A stretch of 64,000 bases of DNA from Centrapalus pauciflorus (lineage: Eukaryota; Streptophyta; Magnoliopsida; Asterales; Asteraceae): assembly GCA_020465985.1 (NCBI GenBank), contig JAANYP010004303.1, positions 1 through 64,000 on the forward strand, given 5' to 3'. The translations under genes were made by a program, and so were the position numbers. Below are positions 10,624 through 23,688 of the stretch, piece by piece. Below the pieces are notes generated by a model. That model had not been told where the DNA came from. It ran no database searches and worked only from the letters and a program-made list of their open reading frames with translations. The number at the start of each line of letters is the position of its first letter. Positions within the stretch are counted from its first letter, which is position 1.

Positions 10624-11194
10624 TGTAACATCCGGCACTAAACCATGATAGCAACAATGACCTAATATGTATTTAATAGTCAATTATAGCCTAATCAGTG
10701 GTCATTAGAAATTAATCAAGTGATTAACAAGGTTTATTAGAAAATTCAACTCAATTAGAATCAAATTCATCGGTGCGATGAATCGGGATATCAATTAATC
10801 CGATCAATTTACGATATGAGGGATTAATTCAACTAAGTACATAATTAAATTATGATTAGTGACACTAATCATACACTAATACAATTACTTAACATTAATT
10901 ATGCAAGACTAAAACAATTCATTAAAACAATGCATTCAAAAGTATTTATGAATTTACAAGAAAAGGGAAATACAAGAATACATTCTAAATACTTTTATAC
11001 AAAAAAAATATATATAATAACATGAAAATAATCCAAACAAATATGGTCATAGGGTAGTACTACCCAAGATTTGATTTCAATTTTTTAATTCCCAACTCCA
11101 TAACCTTTCATAATCAAATCTTTCACACCCCATTCTCCTTTCATTTCAACATGATCTTACACTCCACCTCAATTTGAAAGACCAAGACTTTGCC

Positions 11195-11204
11195 TATAAA
11201 TAGA
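11195..11204 (+). promoter_or_regulatory. TATA box of element B LTR
   Basis: CTATAAATAGAGGG, a near-perfect plant TATA box, 571 bp into the LTR. The equivalent LTR of element C has CTATAAATAGATG at 43726. Transcription would start about 30 bp downstream, marking the U3/R boundary. Confidence 0.75.
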
Positions 11205-11296
11205 GGGCTTCCTTTTCATTATTTTCACACCAAAATATCACTTTCTCTCCTCTCAAAACCGGATCCAACACACACACACACTACAATCCTTTTCAT

Positions 11297-11353
11297 TCAA
11301 GTGTTCTTGGTGAAATTCAAGTGTTCTTGGTGAACTTCTAGTGTTCTTGGTTC
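11297..11353 (+). repeat. Three 20-bp tandem units just after the LTR TATA box
   Basis: AAGTGTTCTTGGTGAAATTC occurs about three times in a row with small changes, roughly 100-150 bp downstream of the TATA box, in the putative transcribed leader. Confidence 0.8.
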
Positions 11354-13067
11354 AAATCTTGCAAGAGTTCCAACTTCTTCTCAATTTCATACTCCAAATA
11401 CATCAAACTAAGTAAATACTAACTTATTTCATCATATATTTAAGTTTATATAAGTCTTGCATAATATATATAATCACCTACAACAACAAGTTTCATAAAA
11501 ACTCAAGTTTATAAGTTTCTAGTTGTTATTTTTAAGTTGTTTCTTTAAATGTGTTTATGAATATATGAACACATTATAAGCATGTTAATATTATGAAAAC
11601 ATGTGTTATATATGTGGTTTTATAACTATTATGGCTTTTAAACAAGTTGTCTTTAAATAAACAACAAGAATCATAAGTTGTTTTAAATTTATAAACTACG
11701 GAATTTCGGCAGAATATTTGTATCGACTTTGAAAAATCATAACTAATTCATAACTCAACGAAATGAGTTGATTCTTGTCTTAAAAGTTAGATCTATGTCT
11801 TAACTATAGATCTGCAATTTTTCATAATTTATTTTGAAGTTTAAGACCTCCAGAAATTATTTGAGAAACCGAAAGTTTGACAGCTCAAAAATGGTCAACA
11901 TAGCGTTTTTAACGAGATTTTTCACCAACCTAAACAACTCGAAAAATGACCGTTCTTGATTCTAAAAATCCTTTGTATTAGTAGTTTAATGTCCTAGAAA
12001 ACCAAAGTCTAAAACATTTTGGAGCTTGGTCAAAAACAGCCTCAAAGTAGGCCGAAAAACCTCCGAAAAAGCTGGAAAATTGTATATATATATATATATA
12101 CTTGACGTTTTAAGCGCACTTTATTTATAAACTTGTAATGTTGGGTGATTTAAGACATAAAAATCTATAAATATACATATTATCATATATTAGTGATATT
12201 AAGTCCTTATCATCATTTAGGACTCGGTTAAACACCTCCGGTTTCATCACCCATCAAACAACGCACTTTTGCATTTTTGCGCGTCGTTTTGCCATCACAA
12301 GTTCGGTGAGTCTTCATAGCCCCTATTTTTCACTATCTATTGGTGTGGAAATACATGCACTGTTTTTCATATGGACATCAAAACTGTTTATTTCTTATAT
12401 GTATTACATGTTCGGATTCCATCAGCCCTTATATCATGAACCGTTAATTGCATTTATTTGTAAGCGCGAGTATATTGTGGATAGATCTATTGGGAGTCAT
12501 GTCCCCCATTCGTGTTAGCTCGGTTCGGCTAACAGCGAGTGCATATATATTCAACACACGGTATTACGTATGGGAATACTGCACAGGGCAAACTCATTCT
12601 AATTAAGCTTCGGTTGCATGATGGTTTATGTAATACATACACGGAATTTATGATTTTATAAATTCAACTCATCTGATAATGTCCATACAACTGGTCTTTT
12701 AGCGTAAACCTATGAGCTCACCAACAATTTTTGTTGACGTATTTTAGTATGTATTTTCAGGTAATTAAGGCAAGTGTGCCTTCGGATACACGAACTTTCA
12801 AGCTTCCGCATTTCATGGAGTCGCATGCATATTTCGAAAACTAACGGAGATTTGACTGCATTATTTTTGGACGCATTAATTATGTTTCAGAATCTCTGTA
12901 TTACGCGAACTTCATTCCTTTCATTTTGTAAAACATTAATACATTTTTAAATTTTAATGTCGTAATATTTCGAAAACGTCCATATAGTGGTCGTTCGTTA
13001 TAATTATGGTTACGCTTCCGCACTCGTCACGTCTCGCTGCCAACCAAGGTAGCAGGGTGTGACAGAT

Positions 13068-13080
13068 TGGTATCAAAGCC
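13068..13080 (+). other. Primer binding site of element B copy 2, one base changed
   Basis: TGGTATCAAAGCC, four bases after LTR end 13064. It differs from copy 1 (TGGTATCAGAGCC) by one G to A change. Confidence 0.88.
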
Positions 13081-16000
13081 ATAGTTATAGTGAACTAGGT
13101 TGCATTAGTACCTAGACTATAACTGTTACAAAAACTAAACTTTCTTCAAGAACTGTGAACACATATATGGACCCTGATGACAATAACATATCGAAATTCA
13201 CCCCTAGGGAAAGGGTGTGACTAGCACAACGGGAGTCTATCCCGGTACCTGCCCATCAGCCAAGCCCGCCACAGTAGTAACGGGCAAGCATATGACAGTG
13301 GGGATGGATGCCTCACACTCTCCAAGAGTGGAGAAACGAGGAGGGGATCCAAATCCAGTTTGAAGTCAGAACACCATCTCCCTCTCAAGTGCCGACACTT
13401 AACCAGAAACCTCCGTAACAAACGATGCCTCTGTTGGTGGCAAGGGCCGCCAGACACGACCTCCAATTTCGACAAAATCCACCAAGAGTTCGGTGAGATC
13501 TTTTCAAGGATATAGCAGGAGGCAATACAAACCCTCAATATACCTTGGGACAACCAGAACACCCAAGCGATTCAACAAGACGGAATAGACAAATTGTGAC
13601 AGCGCCTAGCAGAGCGCAAAGCCCGTAATGTAGAACTAACCCAACAACTTAACACTTGGAGTACGAGGAAACCCCAGAAGCATCTCATACTTAGTACCAT
13701 TCTACCATTTTATAGTATTTATCTAGGCTATACTATCTGATATATCTTAGGGTATATAAGGCTTAAGAATTTATCAGAAAATTCTGACCATATCATATAC
13801 AAAGATTAAGTATCAAGAACTTTTATGAATAATTAAGTTTTAACTACAACTCTGCGTAGGAGAAGATAAAGCTGTGACTATCTGCCTAAGAAATTTCAAA
13901 CCCGTAGACTTATCCTCTTACCCCATTAGATACCACTTATGCATTTCTACTATTTGATACTGGTGCTGATAAGAGCTTTATATCCACTAAGTTCACGAAG
14001 CTGATAAATTCCATTAAGTGCTACTTATGCTATTGAGGTTGATGACAGTGAGACGCTTAAGACAAATAATATAAGTCGAGGATGCTCCTTAGAATTAGTA
14101 GGCCGACTCTTTGAAACAGACATGATACCCATCAAACTGGGAAGTGTTTACGTGGTCATAGGCATGGATTGGCTATCGAAAATCGTTAGGAAATAGTATG
14201 CAACAAGAACATACTTCATATACCTTTAGCCAATAAGAAGGTCCTTACCGTCCAACGCAAAGCAAGAAATACCAAAGTAAGCATCATCTCTAGCATTAGG
14301 ACCCTGAAGTGTTGATAGAGAGGGAGCCAAAGGGAAAGCGGCTCGAAAATATTCTTATTATTTATGGTTACCCCAAAGTTTTTCCAGAACACTTACCTGA
14401 ACTCCCAACATCGAGGCAAGTCAAATTCAAAAATAGGCCTAGTATCAGGTGCGGTACCAGTGGCTCGAGCACCATGCCGATTAGCCCCATCAATAGTGTA
14501 AGAATCGTCCAACCAACTATAGGAGCTCTTAGCAAAAGGGCCTATTAAACTGAGTTCCTGGCTTTGGAGGAGCTCCAGTTTTGTTCATAATGGAGAAGGA
14601 TGGAACTTTCGGGATGTGCATCAATTACCGAGAAATTAAATAAGCTAAAAGAACCAATACCCACTTCCAAGGATCAATGACTTGTTTGACAAAACTCCAA
14701 GAATTAAGCTTCTATTCGAAGATCGTCCTTAGGTCTGGTTATCATCAGGTTAGAGTTCACAAGAAAGATATTCCAAAGACAGCTTTCAGATTCCGTTTCG
14801 GTCATCATAAATTCCTATTAATGCCGTTTGGATTAACCAGTGTCCCCAACGGTACTCATGGACCTCATCGGGTGTGCAAACCTTATTTAGACAAATTCGT
14901 GATTGTATTCATGAATGACTTTTAATCTACTCACGAAACGAGAAGGAGCATGAGCAACATTTAAGACTGATTCTGGAATAATCGGAGAAAGAACAACTAT
15001 ATGCTAAGCTTTCTAAATTTGACTTTTGGTTAGGAGAGGTGAAATCCCTCGGTCACGTGAACAATAGTAAAGGAATCCAAGTCGACCCCGCAAAGATCAA
15101 GGCTATCAGGAATTGGTCAACTCTTAGAACCCCCATAGAGATACGACAGTCCTTAAGACTTGCCACTTATTATAAGCAATTTTCTCAAAGACCACCAGAA
15201 CTCTAACAAAACTGGCCCGAAAAGACATTAAGTACGATTGGAGCAAGGATCAGGAGACATCATTCCAGTTATTAAAGCACAAACTGTGCAGCGCGCCTAT
15301 TTTGTCCATACTTAAGAGGAACGAGAAATTTATAGATTACTGTGACGCTTCACACAATGGGCTTATATAGAAAAATAGGGACATAGCTTATACTTTATGA
15401 AAACTTAAGGTTCACTAGGTGATTTACACAACACATGATCTGGATCTTGAAGCAGTAGTCTTAATCCTTGGAGACAATAGTTGTACGGTATGAAGTGTAT
15501 TGTATTCACAGACCATAAGAGCCTCCAACACATCTTGAACCAGAAAGAGTCGAATACAAAGTAGTACCGTTGGATGGAACTAATATGTAATGGCAACCGT
15601 GAAAATTCGTTATCACCTGAGGAAAACTAAGGAGCTAAGCCGTTAAGAGTACAAGTGGATAAATAGTTTAGAATAAGGGCTAATAAAAATCGATAATTCA
15701 TGAATAGAATCTGATTACTCTGTTTGGTGGAATAAGAAAGCTGGCTATGGATGAAGGACACAAATTAAGATATGTCGTTCACCCCGGATCCAATCAAATG
15801 TATCATGACCTTAAGAAACTATACGGGTGGCCTATCATGAAGAATGACTTGCCAAATCGGTCAGAAAATTCCTAACACGCTCCAAAGTTAAGATAAACCA
15901 TCAGAAACCATTTGGGTAATAGTCGACAACCTAACAAAATCCGCGCGTTCCTACCAATCAAGAAGAACATCAGGATGAATAAGCTAGTCCAAACGTACCT

Positions 16001-16579
16001 CAAGGAAGTTGTCTCCGGACACGGAGTGCCTATTATAATCATTTTGATATGGATAGCAGATCTACAGCTAAGCTTTTGGCAATTATTATAGCCAACTGTG
16101 GATAAAAACCTGGACCTGAGTACCACATATCACTCTCAGACCAATGGTCAGAATAATAGAACGATCCAAACCCTAGAACGTACATTAAGAGCCTGTGTAA
16201 TGGATACTTATTTGCCTTAGTGGAATTATCGTACTACAATAGCTATCACTCAAGTACTAAAGCTGCTCCGTTTGAGGCCCTCTACGGGCAAAAGTGTCGA
16301 TCACCAATTTATTGGGAAGAAGTGGGAAACGGCCAAATCATTGGCGTTAAGATCATTCACAAAATTACCGAAAGGATAGTACGATTGCGGAACTGACTAA
16401 AAGTTGCCCGCAATTGTCAGAAAGTTATGCAGATGTAGGAAGAAAATCCCTTGAATTCTAATTAGGAGAACGAGTACCAATGAAACTCTCGCCTTGGAAG
16501 GGCGTAATCCGTTTTGGGAAACGAGGAAAACTCAATCCTCGTTATATCGGACCATTCAAGATCACCAAAAGAATTGGCT
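13081..16579 (+). pseudogene. Element B copy 2 internal region, 3' truncated
   Basis: Near-identical copy of 6760-10260, offset by about 6,319 bp. It has the same 18-codon gag start, the same gag deletion, protease with DTGAD, RT with the lost catalytic aspartates (14677-14925), RNase H and integrase remnants. It stops inside the integrase C-terminal ORF (which opens at 16480) after GPFKI-KRIG at about 16579, so the rest of integrase, the polypurine tract and the 3' LTR are missing. Most differences from copy 1 are single substitutions, with denser clusters at about 13480-13570 and 16040-16130. Confidence 0.9.
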
Positions 16580-16901
16580 CAAACAAAAATGATGATCCCT
16601 CATCATTTGTTATTTTTAACATTGTTCGGTGTTCATCTTTTAAATATCCCATACCTTGAATTTTTGCTCTAACAATAATAACAAACCTTCATCATTATTC
16701 TAACATCATTCCACGTTCATCTTTTAAATATTTCTTTCCTTGAATTTTGGCTCAAACAACAATGATGATCCTCTTATTTATTTTATCATTTTTAATTCAC
16801 TATGTTTGATTTTATTTTAATTGCGATATCACATCATCAAAACACATAGATTAATTCATACACGTTTCATTACATACAATTTAGAAATTTGGGATGTTAC
16901 A
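16580..16901 (-). repeat. LTR-like fragment in minus orientation with about 82-bp internal repeats
   Basis: Read on the minus strand it starts TGTAACATCCCAAATTTCT, the same start as the solo LTR at 35148, so it looks like the first about 320 bp of a gypsy LTR. It contains about 2.5 imperfect direct repeats of roughly 82 bp (marked by GGCTCAAACAA-AATGATGAT and GTTCATCTTTTAAATAT). Its junction with element B copy 2 at 16579/16580 has no visible duplication. Confidence 0.55.
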
Positions 16902-17693
16902 ACCAAATTATTAAAAAGTTTATTATCAAACTACCATTTTGTTTTATATTTTAATATGTTTAACTAGTTTATGTTGATATATTTTGAACAAAAATAAAAA
17001 ATAAAATAATATCAAGTATACCCGTTTAAGTAATTTGTCAAACCATTTGCTAATTTTAACGAGTTTCGTCAATATATTTTTGTTCTAAACACAAAATACT
17101 AAATTTATTTAAAAATAATAGTTCTTTTGACCTATCGTTTGATTACATAAATCCCAAAAAAAATTATTTTTCTTTGCTTCTCCAATGAAAACATTGGATT
17201 TTGTGGCTACTCAAATTTTGAAAAGGTTTTTAAAGAAAAAAACTTGATTAAGGGACTTAATTGAAAAATAATTTAAGTATGATGGGTTTCTAAGAAAAAA
17301 ATTTGATTTAGGGACTTACTTGAAAAAAAATATATTACCAAATTTGCGCCACCTAAACACATTTTGACACATAGATGCCACGTATATGCCACGTAAGCTT
17401 GGTAATCGGTTGCAACCTATAACATAACAAATTCGTGAGTTTTAAACGGTTAAGGGACTTATCAGAAAACAAAATGAACGGAGGACTTAATCGAAAAAAT
17501 ATATAGCTTGATAGTTTTTTTGCGAAATTTTCCCCTCAAATATACTGTTAAATATGACTCGGAAATGGATGAGGTTAGAGTTTCAGTATTTAGTATGTAT
17601 TTTAGTGGTTGGTTCTAGTTGTACTTATCGATTAAACTTGTGAACAAAGGAAACTGTTCATTGCTATTGAACGTAGGTCACGTAGACCGAGCC

Positions 17694-17694
<1 letters not shown>
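16902..17694. other. AT-rich DNA without recognised gene
   Basis: No coding signal. Imperfect repetition of an AAGGGACTTA-TTGAAAAA motif at about 17235, 17310, 17455 and 17485 suggests an old repeat, but no ends can be defined. Confidence 0.5.

Positions 17695-17770
<76 letters not shown>
17695..17770. repeat. (TA)n microsatellite
   Basis: About 76 bp of uninterrupted TA, left border of the first MITE of the chain. Confidence 0.97.
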
Positions 17771-17773
<3 letters not shown>

Positions 17774-17774
<1 letters not shown>

Positions 17775-18046
17775 GTGGGTTCAATGGAGAACCTTCATGC
17801 ATCGAAGAACCTTGAAGAACCTCCATGCACCACCACAAATGCATCACAATTCCCCCGTAATTCATCATCATTTCCACGTGATACATCAAATTCCCGTGTT
17901 ATGCATCGATTTCTACATTATTTCCATGTGATGCATCAAATTTCCGCGTGATGCATCGATTTCTATGTGATGCATTTCAGTTTTTCTAGCGATGCATTGT
18001 GGTTCTTCAATGTTCTTCAATGCATAAGGTTCTCCATTGAACCCAC

Positions 18047-18048
<2 letters not shown>
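17774..18048. mobile_element. MITE family 1, member 1, between two (TA)n tracts
   Basis: The ends are inverted repeats: left GTGGGTTCAATGGAGAACCT, right AGGTTCTCCATTGAACCCAC, each followed inward by ATGCAT. Between them are several copies of a GATGCATCACGYGGAAAT-like unit. It is bounded on both sides by (TA)n. No ORF of meaning. Related members are at 19044-20300, 21228-22110 and 63722-63942. Confidence 0.85.

Positions 18049-18103
<55 letters not shown>
18049..18103. repeat. (TA)n microsatellite
   Basis: About 55 bp of TA between two MITEs. Confidence 0.97.
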
Positions 18104-18107
<4 letters not shown>

Positions 18108-18479
18108 CAGGTTCATCAGCCTACCTATGAGATTCCAGTATAACCTTATGTGAATGATCATTCACATATATTTTTTTAATAGACATGCATAAGACAACAT
18201 AATAAGATTTTTTTTCAAAAATAACATCATAAATCTTGTGAATGGTAAAAAAGATCATGTGAATTGTGTGAATGATCATTCACTTGGATGACCATTCACA
18301 AAAATATGCATTGAACATTCACATAATTTTTAAGGACACTGATTGTGTGAATGTATGTGAAATTTATATATCATGTGTATAACATTAATTTAAACATGGT
18401 TATGAATTTTTTTAACGTTGATACATTCAGGTGCAGTTGATTTCAAAACACACTTTTTTGAACATGACTCTCCTCTCTC

Positions 18480-18480
<1 letters not shown>
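18104..18480. mobile_element. MITE-like element, second TIR family
   Basis: Left end AGAATCAGGTTCATCAG and right end (reverse complement) AGAGTCATGTTCAAAAA match at 12 of 17 positions. Inside is a palindrome, TGTGAATGATCATTCACA (18160-18177), repeated in part at 18260-18300. Bounded by (TA)n on both sides (a short CTCTCTCT precedes the right tract). The TIR match is modest, so this member is less certain than its neighbours. Confidence 0.55.

Positions 18481-18481
<1 letters not shown>

Positions 18482-18573
<92 letters not shown>
18482..18573. repeat. (TA)n microsatellite
   Basis: About 90 bp of TA. Confidence 0.97.
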
Positions 18574-18576
<3 letters not shown>

Positions 18577-18580
18577 TAAA

Positions 18581-18948
18581 GATCTTTTGTGAACACTTTA
18601 TTCGTTGTGAACATTGTGAACAACCATAAAATAGCTTTTGAATCTTATGAGTCTTGTTGAAAATACTACCGAACCCTTCTATTAACTCATTAATCTTATT
18701 GGATCCTATGGATTTTATTGAATCCAATTAATTTGTCGAATCTCATGAATCTTGTTGAATTTTATGCATCTTGTGGATCTTGTTATAAAAACTACGTACT
18801 ATGAACCTTTTGAATGTTCTGAATCTTGATATAGACACTTCTATGAATACTTTGAATCATAAGAATCATGTTACAAACACTTGTTGATTTATATGAATGA
18901 TTATATGTATTTTTATTTGTTCACAACGAATAACTTGTTCACAATGGA

Positions 18949-18950
<2 letters not shown>
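18581..18950. mobile_element. MITE family 3, member 1, between two (TA)n tracts
   Basis: Ends are inverted repeats of about 33 bp: left begins GATCTTTTGTGAACACTTTA, right (reverse complement) GATCCATTGTGAACAAGTTA, both continuing TTCGTTGTGAACA. The interior is built from degenerate GAATCTTGTTGAA / GAATCTTATGAG units. A second member is at 22269-22612. Confidence 0.88.

Positions 18951-18952
<2 letters not shown>

Positions 18953-19043
<91 letters not shown>
18953..19043. repeat. (TA)n microsatellite
   Basis: About 90 bp of TA. Confidence 0.97.
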
Positions 19044-19045
<2 letters not shown>

Positions 19046-20300
19046 CAATGGGGAATCTTGATGCATTGGGAACTACTGAGAACCAAAAAAGCATAAAGGA
19101 CAGTATTGGAATGGATAACATAAATTTAATTTAACTAAGAGATTTAATTTAATTACTTTTATTCTCATTAAACTAGGAAACAAAATCAAATCAACAAACC
19201 TTCCACTTAATCCTCCCACTTTCTCTTCCTCGCCGTCATCTCTCACCCCCTCGCTTTCTCTCTATGCCGGCGACCACCACTCCATCGCCATCTCTCTCGA
19301 CGGACTCATGACAACCCCTCCCTCATCACCATCGCGACAACACCCACCCTCTCTCTAGGTCGGCGGCCACCACTTATCTCGGACACCACCACACCATCGC
19401 CCATCGTACCATCATCGTCGACCATTGCACCGCCACCGTCACACCACCACTAATTCGAGGATCAAGTTTCAAAATTTTGAATGAACGATGAACATGAACC
19501 AATAAAGAGATGCATCGTGAACACGTTGAATGTTAGATGTTTGAATATTTTAATGAACGATGAATGTTTAAATGAGTGATGAATGTTTGAATAAATGATA
19601 AAGATTTGAATGAAAGATGAACACGATGCATAGCAGCCAGTTCACGATGCATTCCATTAAAGATGATGATGATTCCGCGATGATGATGATGAAATGATCT
19701 CGTTTTGAAGGTCTGATCGGTTTTTTCATTCATTTTCTTAATAAAAAACCTTAAAAATTAATCGTGTTTATCCGATGTTTATGGAAGACGAATCTGATGC
19801 ATTGTGTTTACGAAGATGAATCGTGTTTGAAGATGAATCCAATGAAGATGCATTATGCTTGAAAATGAATACGATGAAGATGCATCGTGTTTGATATTGA
19901 ATCCGATGAAGAAGCTTCACCATTTTGGTGATGCATGATGGTGGGATGAAGATGAGGATGAATATGGCCGTAGATGAGGACAAAGAACTAAGATGCATCA
20001 CGAATTAAAAGATGAACATTAGATGCATCGACATCAAATCATCCTTTTTGAATTTGTTTTGATTTTGTAATTTTGGAAGTATATCAATTACTTTTATTCA
20101 GCATTTATTGTTTAATTAATTGATTGAATATTCAATTAATATATATTAAATTTTTATTTGACTAGATATATTATGTTTTCCAAAATACCACAATGCATAC
20201 CAAATACGTGCATCTCGTGATGCACCAATGATCATTTAATCTTAGGGCTGTGGTTGGTTCTTTTTTGATTCTTGATACATATGGTTCCCCATAAAACCTG
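19044..20300. mobile_element. MITE family 1, long member (about 1.26 kb)
   Basis: Left end ATCAATGGGGAATCTTGATG and right end (reverse complement) GGTTTTATGGGGAACCATAT correspond to the family 1 TIR (GGTTCAATGGAGAACC, then ATGCATC). The interior differs from the short members: a GC-richer stretch at about 19200-19450 (CCGGCGACCACCACT-like) followed by many GATGAA/GATGCATCG units. The member at 21228-22110 has the same two-part interior. No transposase is recognisable. Confidence 0.7.
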
Positions 20301-20306
20301 AAACAT

Positions 20307-20315
<9 letters not shown>

Positions 20316-20382
<67 letters not shown>
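20316..20382. repeat. (TA)n microsatellite
   Basis: About 67 bp of TA, with TACATACA/GTATGTAT at the borders. Confidence 0.95.
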
Positions 20383-20388
<6 letters not shown>

Positions 20389-20391
20389 ATA

Positions 20392-20737
20392 GGGTAGAAT
20401 TAATTGCAGAACTTAAATTTGGTGCAAAACTGTAAAACCATGTATTCGATGTTGAATGTTCAAATTTATAACGTTCATTCGATGTTGAATATATAAAATT
20501 CAGATGATTCAACTTTGAATATTCAATGTCAAATATTCAGTGGTAAATATTCAATGTTGAATATTAAAAAAAAAATAGTAAACATATAAAATAATCAGTC
20601 GCATTTTAAAGAGGGTAAAATTCTTCTTTTTATGGTATAATTTATTTGTTTTAAAAGTTAATAATTCTTATGTTATTTAATTTTCAAGTTGGTTCTACAT
20701 ATCTGTACCAAATTTAGGTTCTGCAATGGTCCTGTCT
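20392..20737. mobile_element. MITE-like element, fourth TIR family, between (TA)n tracts
   Basis: Inverted ends of about 35 bp: the left contains TTGCAGAACTTAAATTTGGT, the right (reverse complement) TTGCAGAACCTAAATTTGGT. The interior repeats ATTCRATGTTGAATATT-like units. (TA)n tracts on both sides. Confidence 0.82.
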
Positions 20738-20740
20738 GTC

Positions 20741-22233
<1,493 letters not shown>

Positions 22234-22268
22234 ACACACACAAGATCTTTATATATATATAGACACAG

Positions 22269-22612
22269 GATCTTTTTTGAACAATTTATTCGTTGTGAAT
22301 ATTGTGAACAACCATAAAATGACTTTAAATTTAATGAATCTTGTTGAAGATACTACAAAACCCTTCCTAAAACCTATGAATCTTGTTGGATCCTATAAAT
22401 TAATTTTGTTGAATCCTACGATTTTTGTCGAATTTTATGAATCTTGTTATAAATACTGTTATGAACCTTTTGAATGTCATGAATCTTATTGTAGACACTT
22501 TTATGAACCATTTGAATATTGTTACAAACACTTGTTGATATATATAAATGTTTTTATGTATTTTTTTATTTGTCCACAATGTTTACAACGAATAAATAGT
22601 TCACAATGGATC
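22269..22612. mobile_element. MITE family 3, member 2
   Basis: Left end GATCTTTTTTGAACAATTTA, right end (reverse complement) GATCCATTGTGAACTATTTA, both followed by TTCGTTGT. The interior is clearly homologous to 18581-18950 (ACCATAAAATGACTTT, GAATCTTGTTG, CACTTGTTGATAT). Flanked by TATATATAGACACA and TATGTATATGTG. Confidence 0.86.
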
Positions 22613-22663
22613 CCATCCTATGTATATGTGTGTGTGTGTATATATAAAATATTGTATCCTTGT

Positions 22664-23685
22664 GAGGGGCGTAGCCAACAAGGACGTATGATGGGCCATG
22701 GCCAACCCAAAAAATATTTTAAACCCATTTATATATATATATATATATAATCCATGCAATTAATTTGGCCCACTTGATGGCTGAATAGCTGATGCAAAAG
22801 CCCAAAAACCATACTCAGCAACGAAGAAAACAAAGGGATGAAGCACGGAAGCAGAAAACGAATGGATACATAGCAGCAGCATCGGCGCATCTCAGTAACT
22901 AAGAAAACAAAGCGACGAAGCAGAAAACGAAGCGAGGTTCCAACGCCCGACGTCTTCATCCTATATCACAGTGTTTGATTTGTGATGAAGATCAACGAAG
23001 CGGGAATCAAGCAATCAGCCAATCACCCATCTGTCGGCGACCATCCCTTGGCCGGCGACAGCTGTGGCTTCTACCGGCCTTCAGCGTCCGGCGACGGGCG
23101 ACACCCTTCCTCTTCTGTGCGGCTGTGGACTTGTGGTTACTGGTTAGTAAGTTTAATTCATCACTAAACTCTAAATTCTAATCCTCTAAATGAGTAATAC
23201 TAAATCTAGTTTTTATTTTTTTGAATTAGAAAATCTGTGATTCCAGAATTGTGTGTGAATTTCGATTGTGTTTTTATATGTTTTTATAATTGTGTTTCAA
23301 TATGTGTTCTTAAATTGTAATACCTTTGTTAGTTTGATTGTCTCAATATTTGTTTCTATAATTCTTTCAATTTGACAATTTCAATTGAAACTTTGAAAGT
23401 TAAATTTCTATTAGGTTGTAGCATATTGAAGGTCGTAGTCTTTTAGGTGTAGTTTTAGTCTTTTAGAATACTCAATGTCGACATTTTAAGTATTTCCACT
23501 ATGAAGGAAGAAGCAGTAAATATAACAATATAGCATATAGTCATCGAATCTTAAAACTGCACTTGAAATTGAAGTTTGCAGAGTGACAATGAAAAAGAAA
23601 AAAAGATTAGATTCCTCTTTTACAAGAAAAGTTTTGTCAAGATAAGATGCTACTACGATAGAAGGGGAAAATCAAGAATCCCCAA
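22664..23685 (+). mobile_element. Left terminus and leader of a hAT element (Tip100-like end)
   Basis: GAGGGGCGTAGCC at 22664 resembles the CAGGGGCGGAGC-type terminal repeats of plant hAT elements that encode zinc-finger/DUF4371 transposases. The following about 1 kb is non-coding: it includes a short (TA)n (22730-22750), a GC-richer first-exon-like stretch (22990-23150) and an AT-rich intron-like stretch starting near GGTTAGTAAG. It leads into the transposase remnant. The 8-bp duplication and the right terminus cannot be checked because the copia element replaces the right side. Confidence 0.5.
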
Positions 23686-23688
23686 GGA

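Larger units (their letters stand above)
10624..13064 (+). repeat. Complete LTR of gypsy element B, shared by both copies (2,441 bp)
   Basis: Begins TGTAACATCC after the polypurine tract and ends GGTGTGACA before a primer binding site, so it acts as 3' LTR of copy 1 and 5' LTR of copy 2. It holds a TATA box at 11195, a 20-bp triplicate at 11297-11353, a (TA)n tract near 12085, a donor-like GTGAGT at 12306 and an acceptor-like TTTTCAG ending 12760. Small ORFs in it are also found in the copy 1 LTR and show no known domain; I treat them as non-coding. Confidence 0.93.

Noticed and set aside
23100..23685. Independent host gene upstream of the hAT transposase
   Set aside because: The short plus-strand frames at 22975-23181 have no motif and lie where the leader and first intron of the hAT element are expected.
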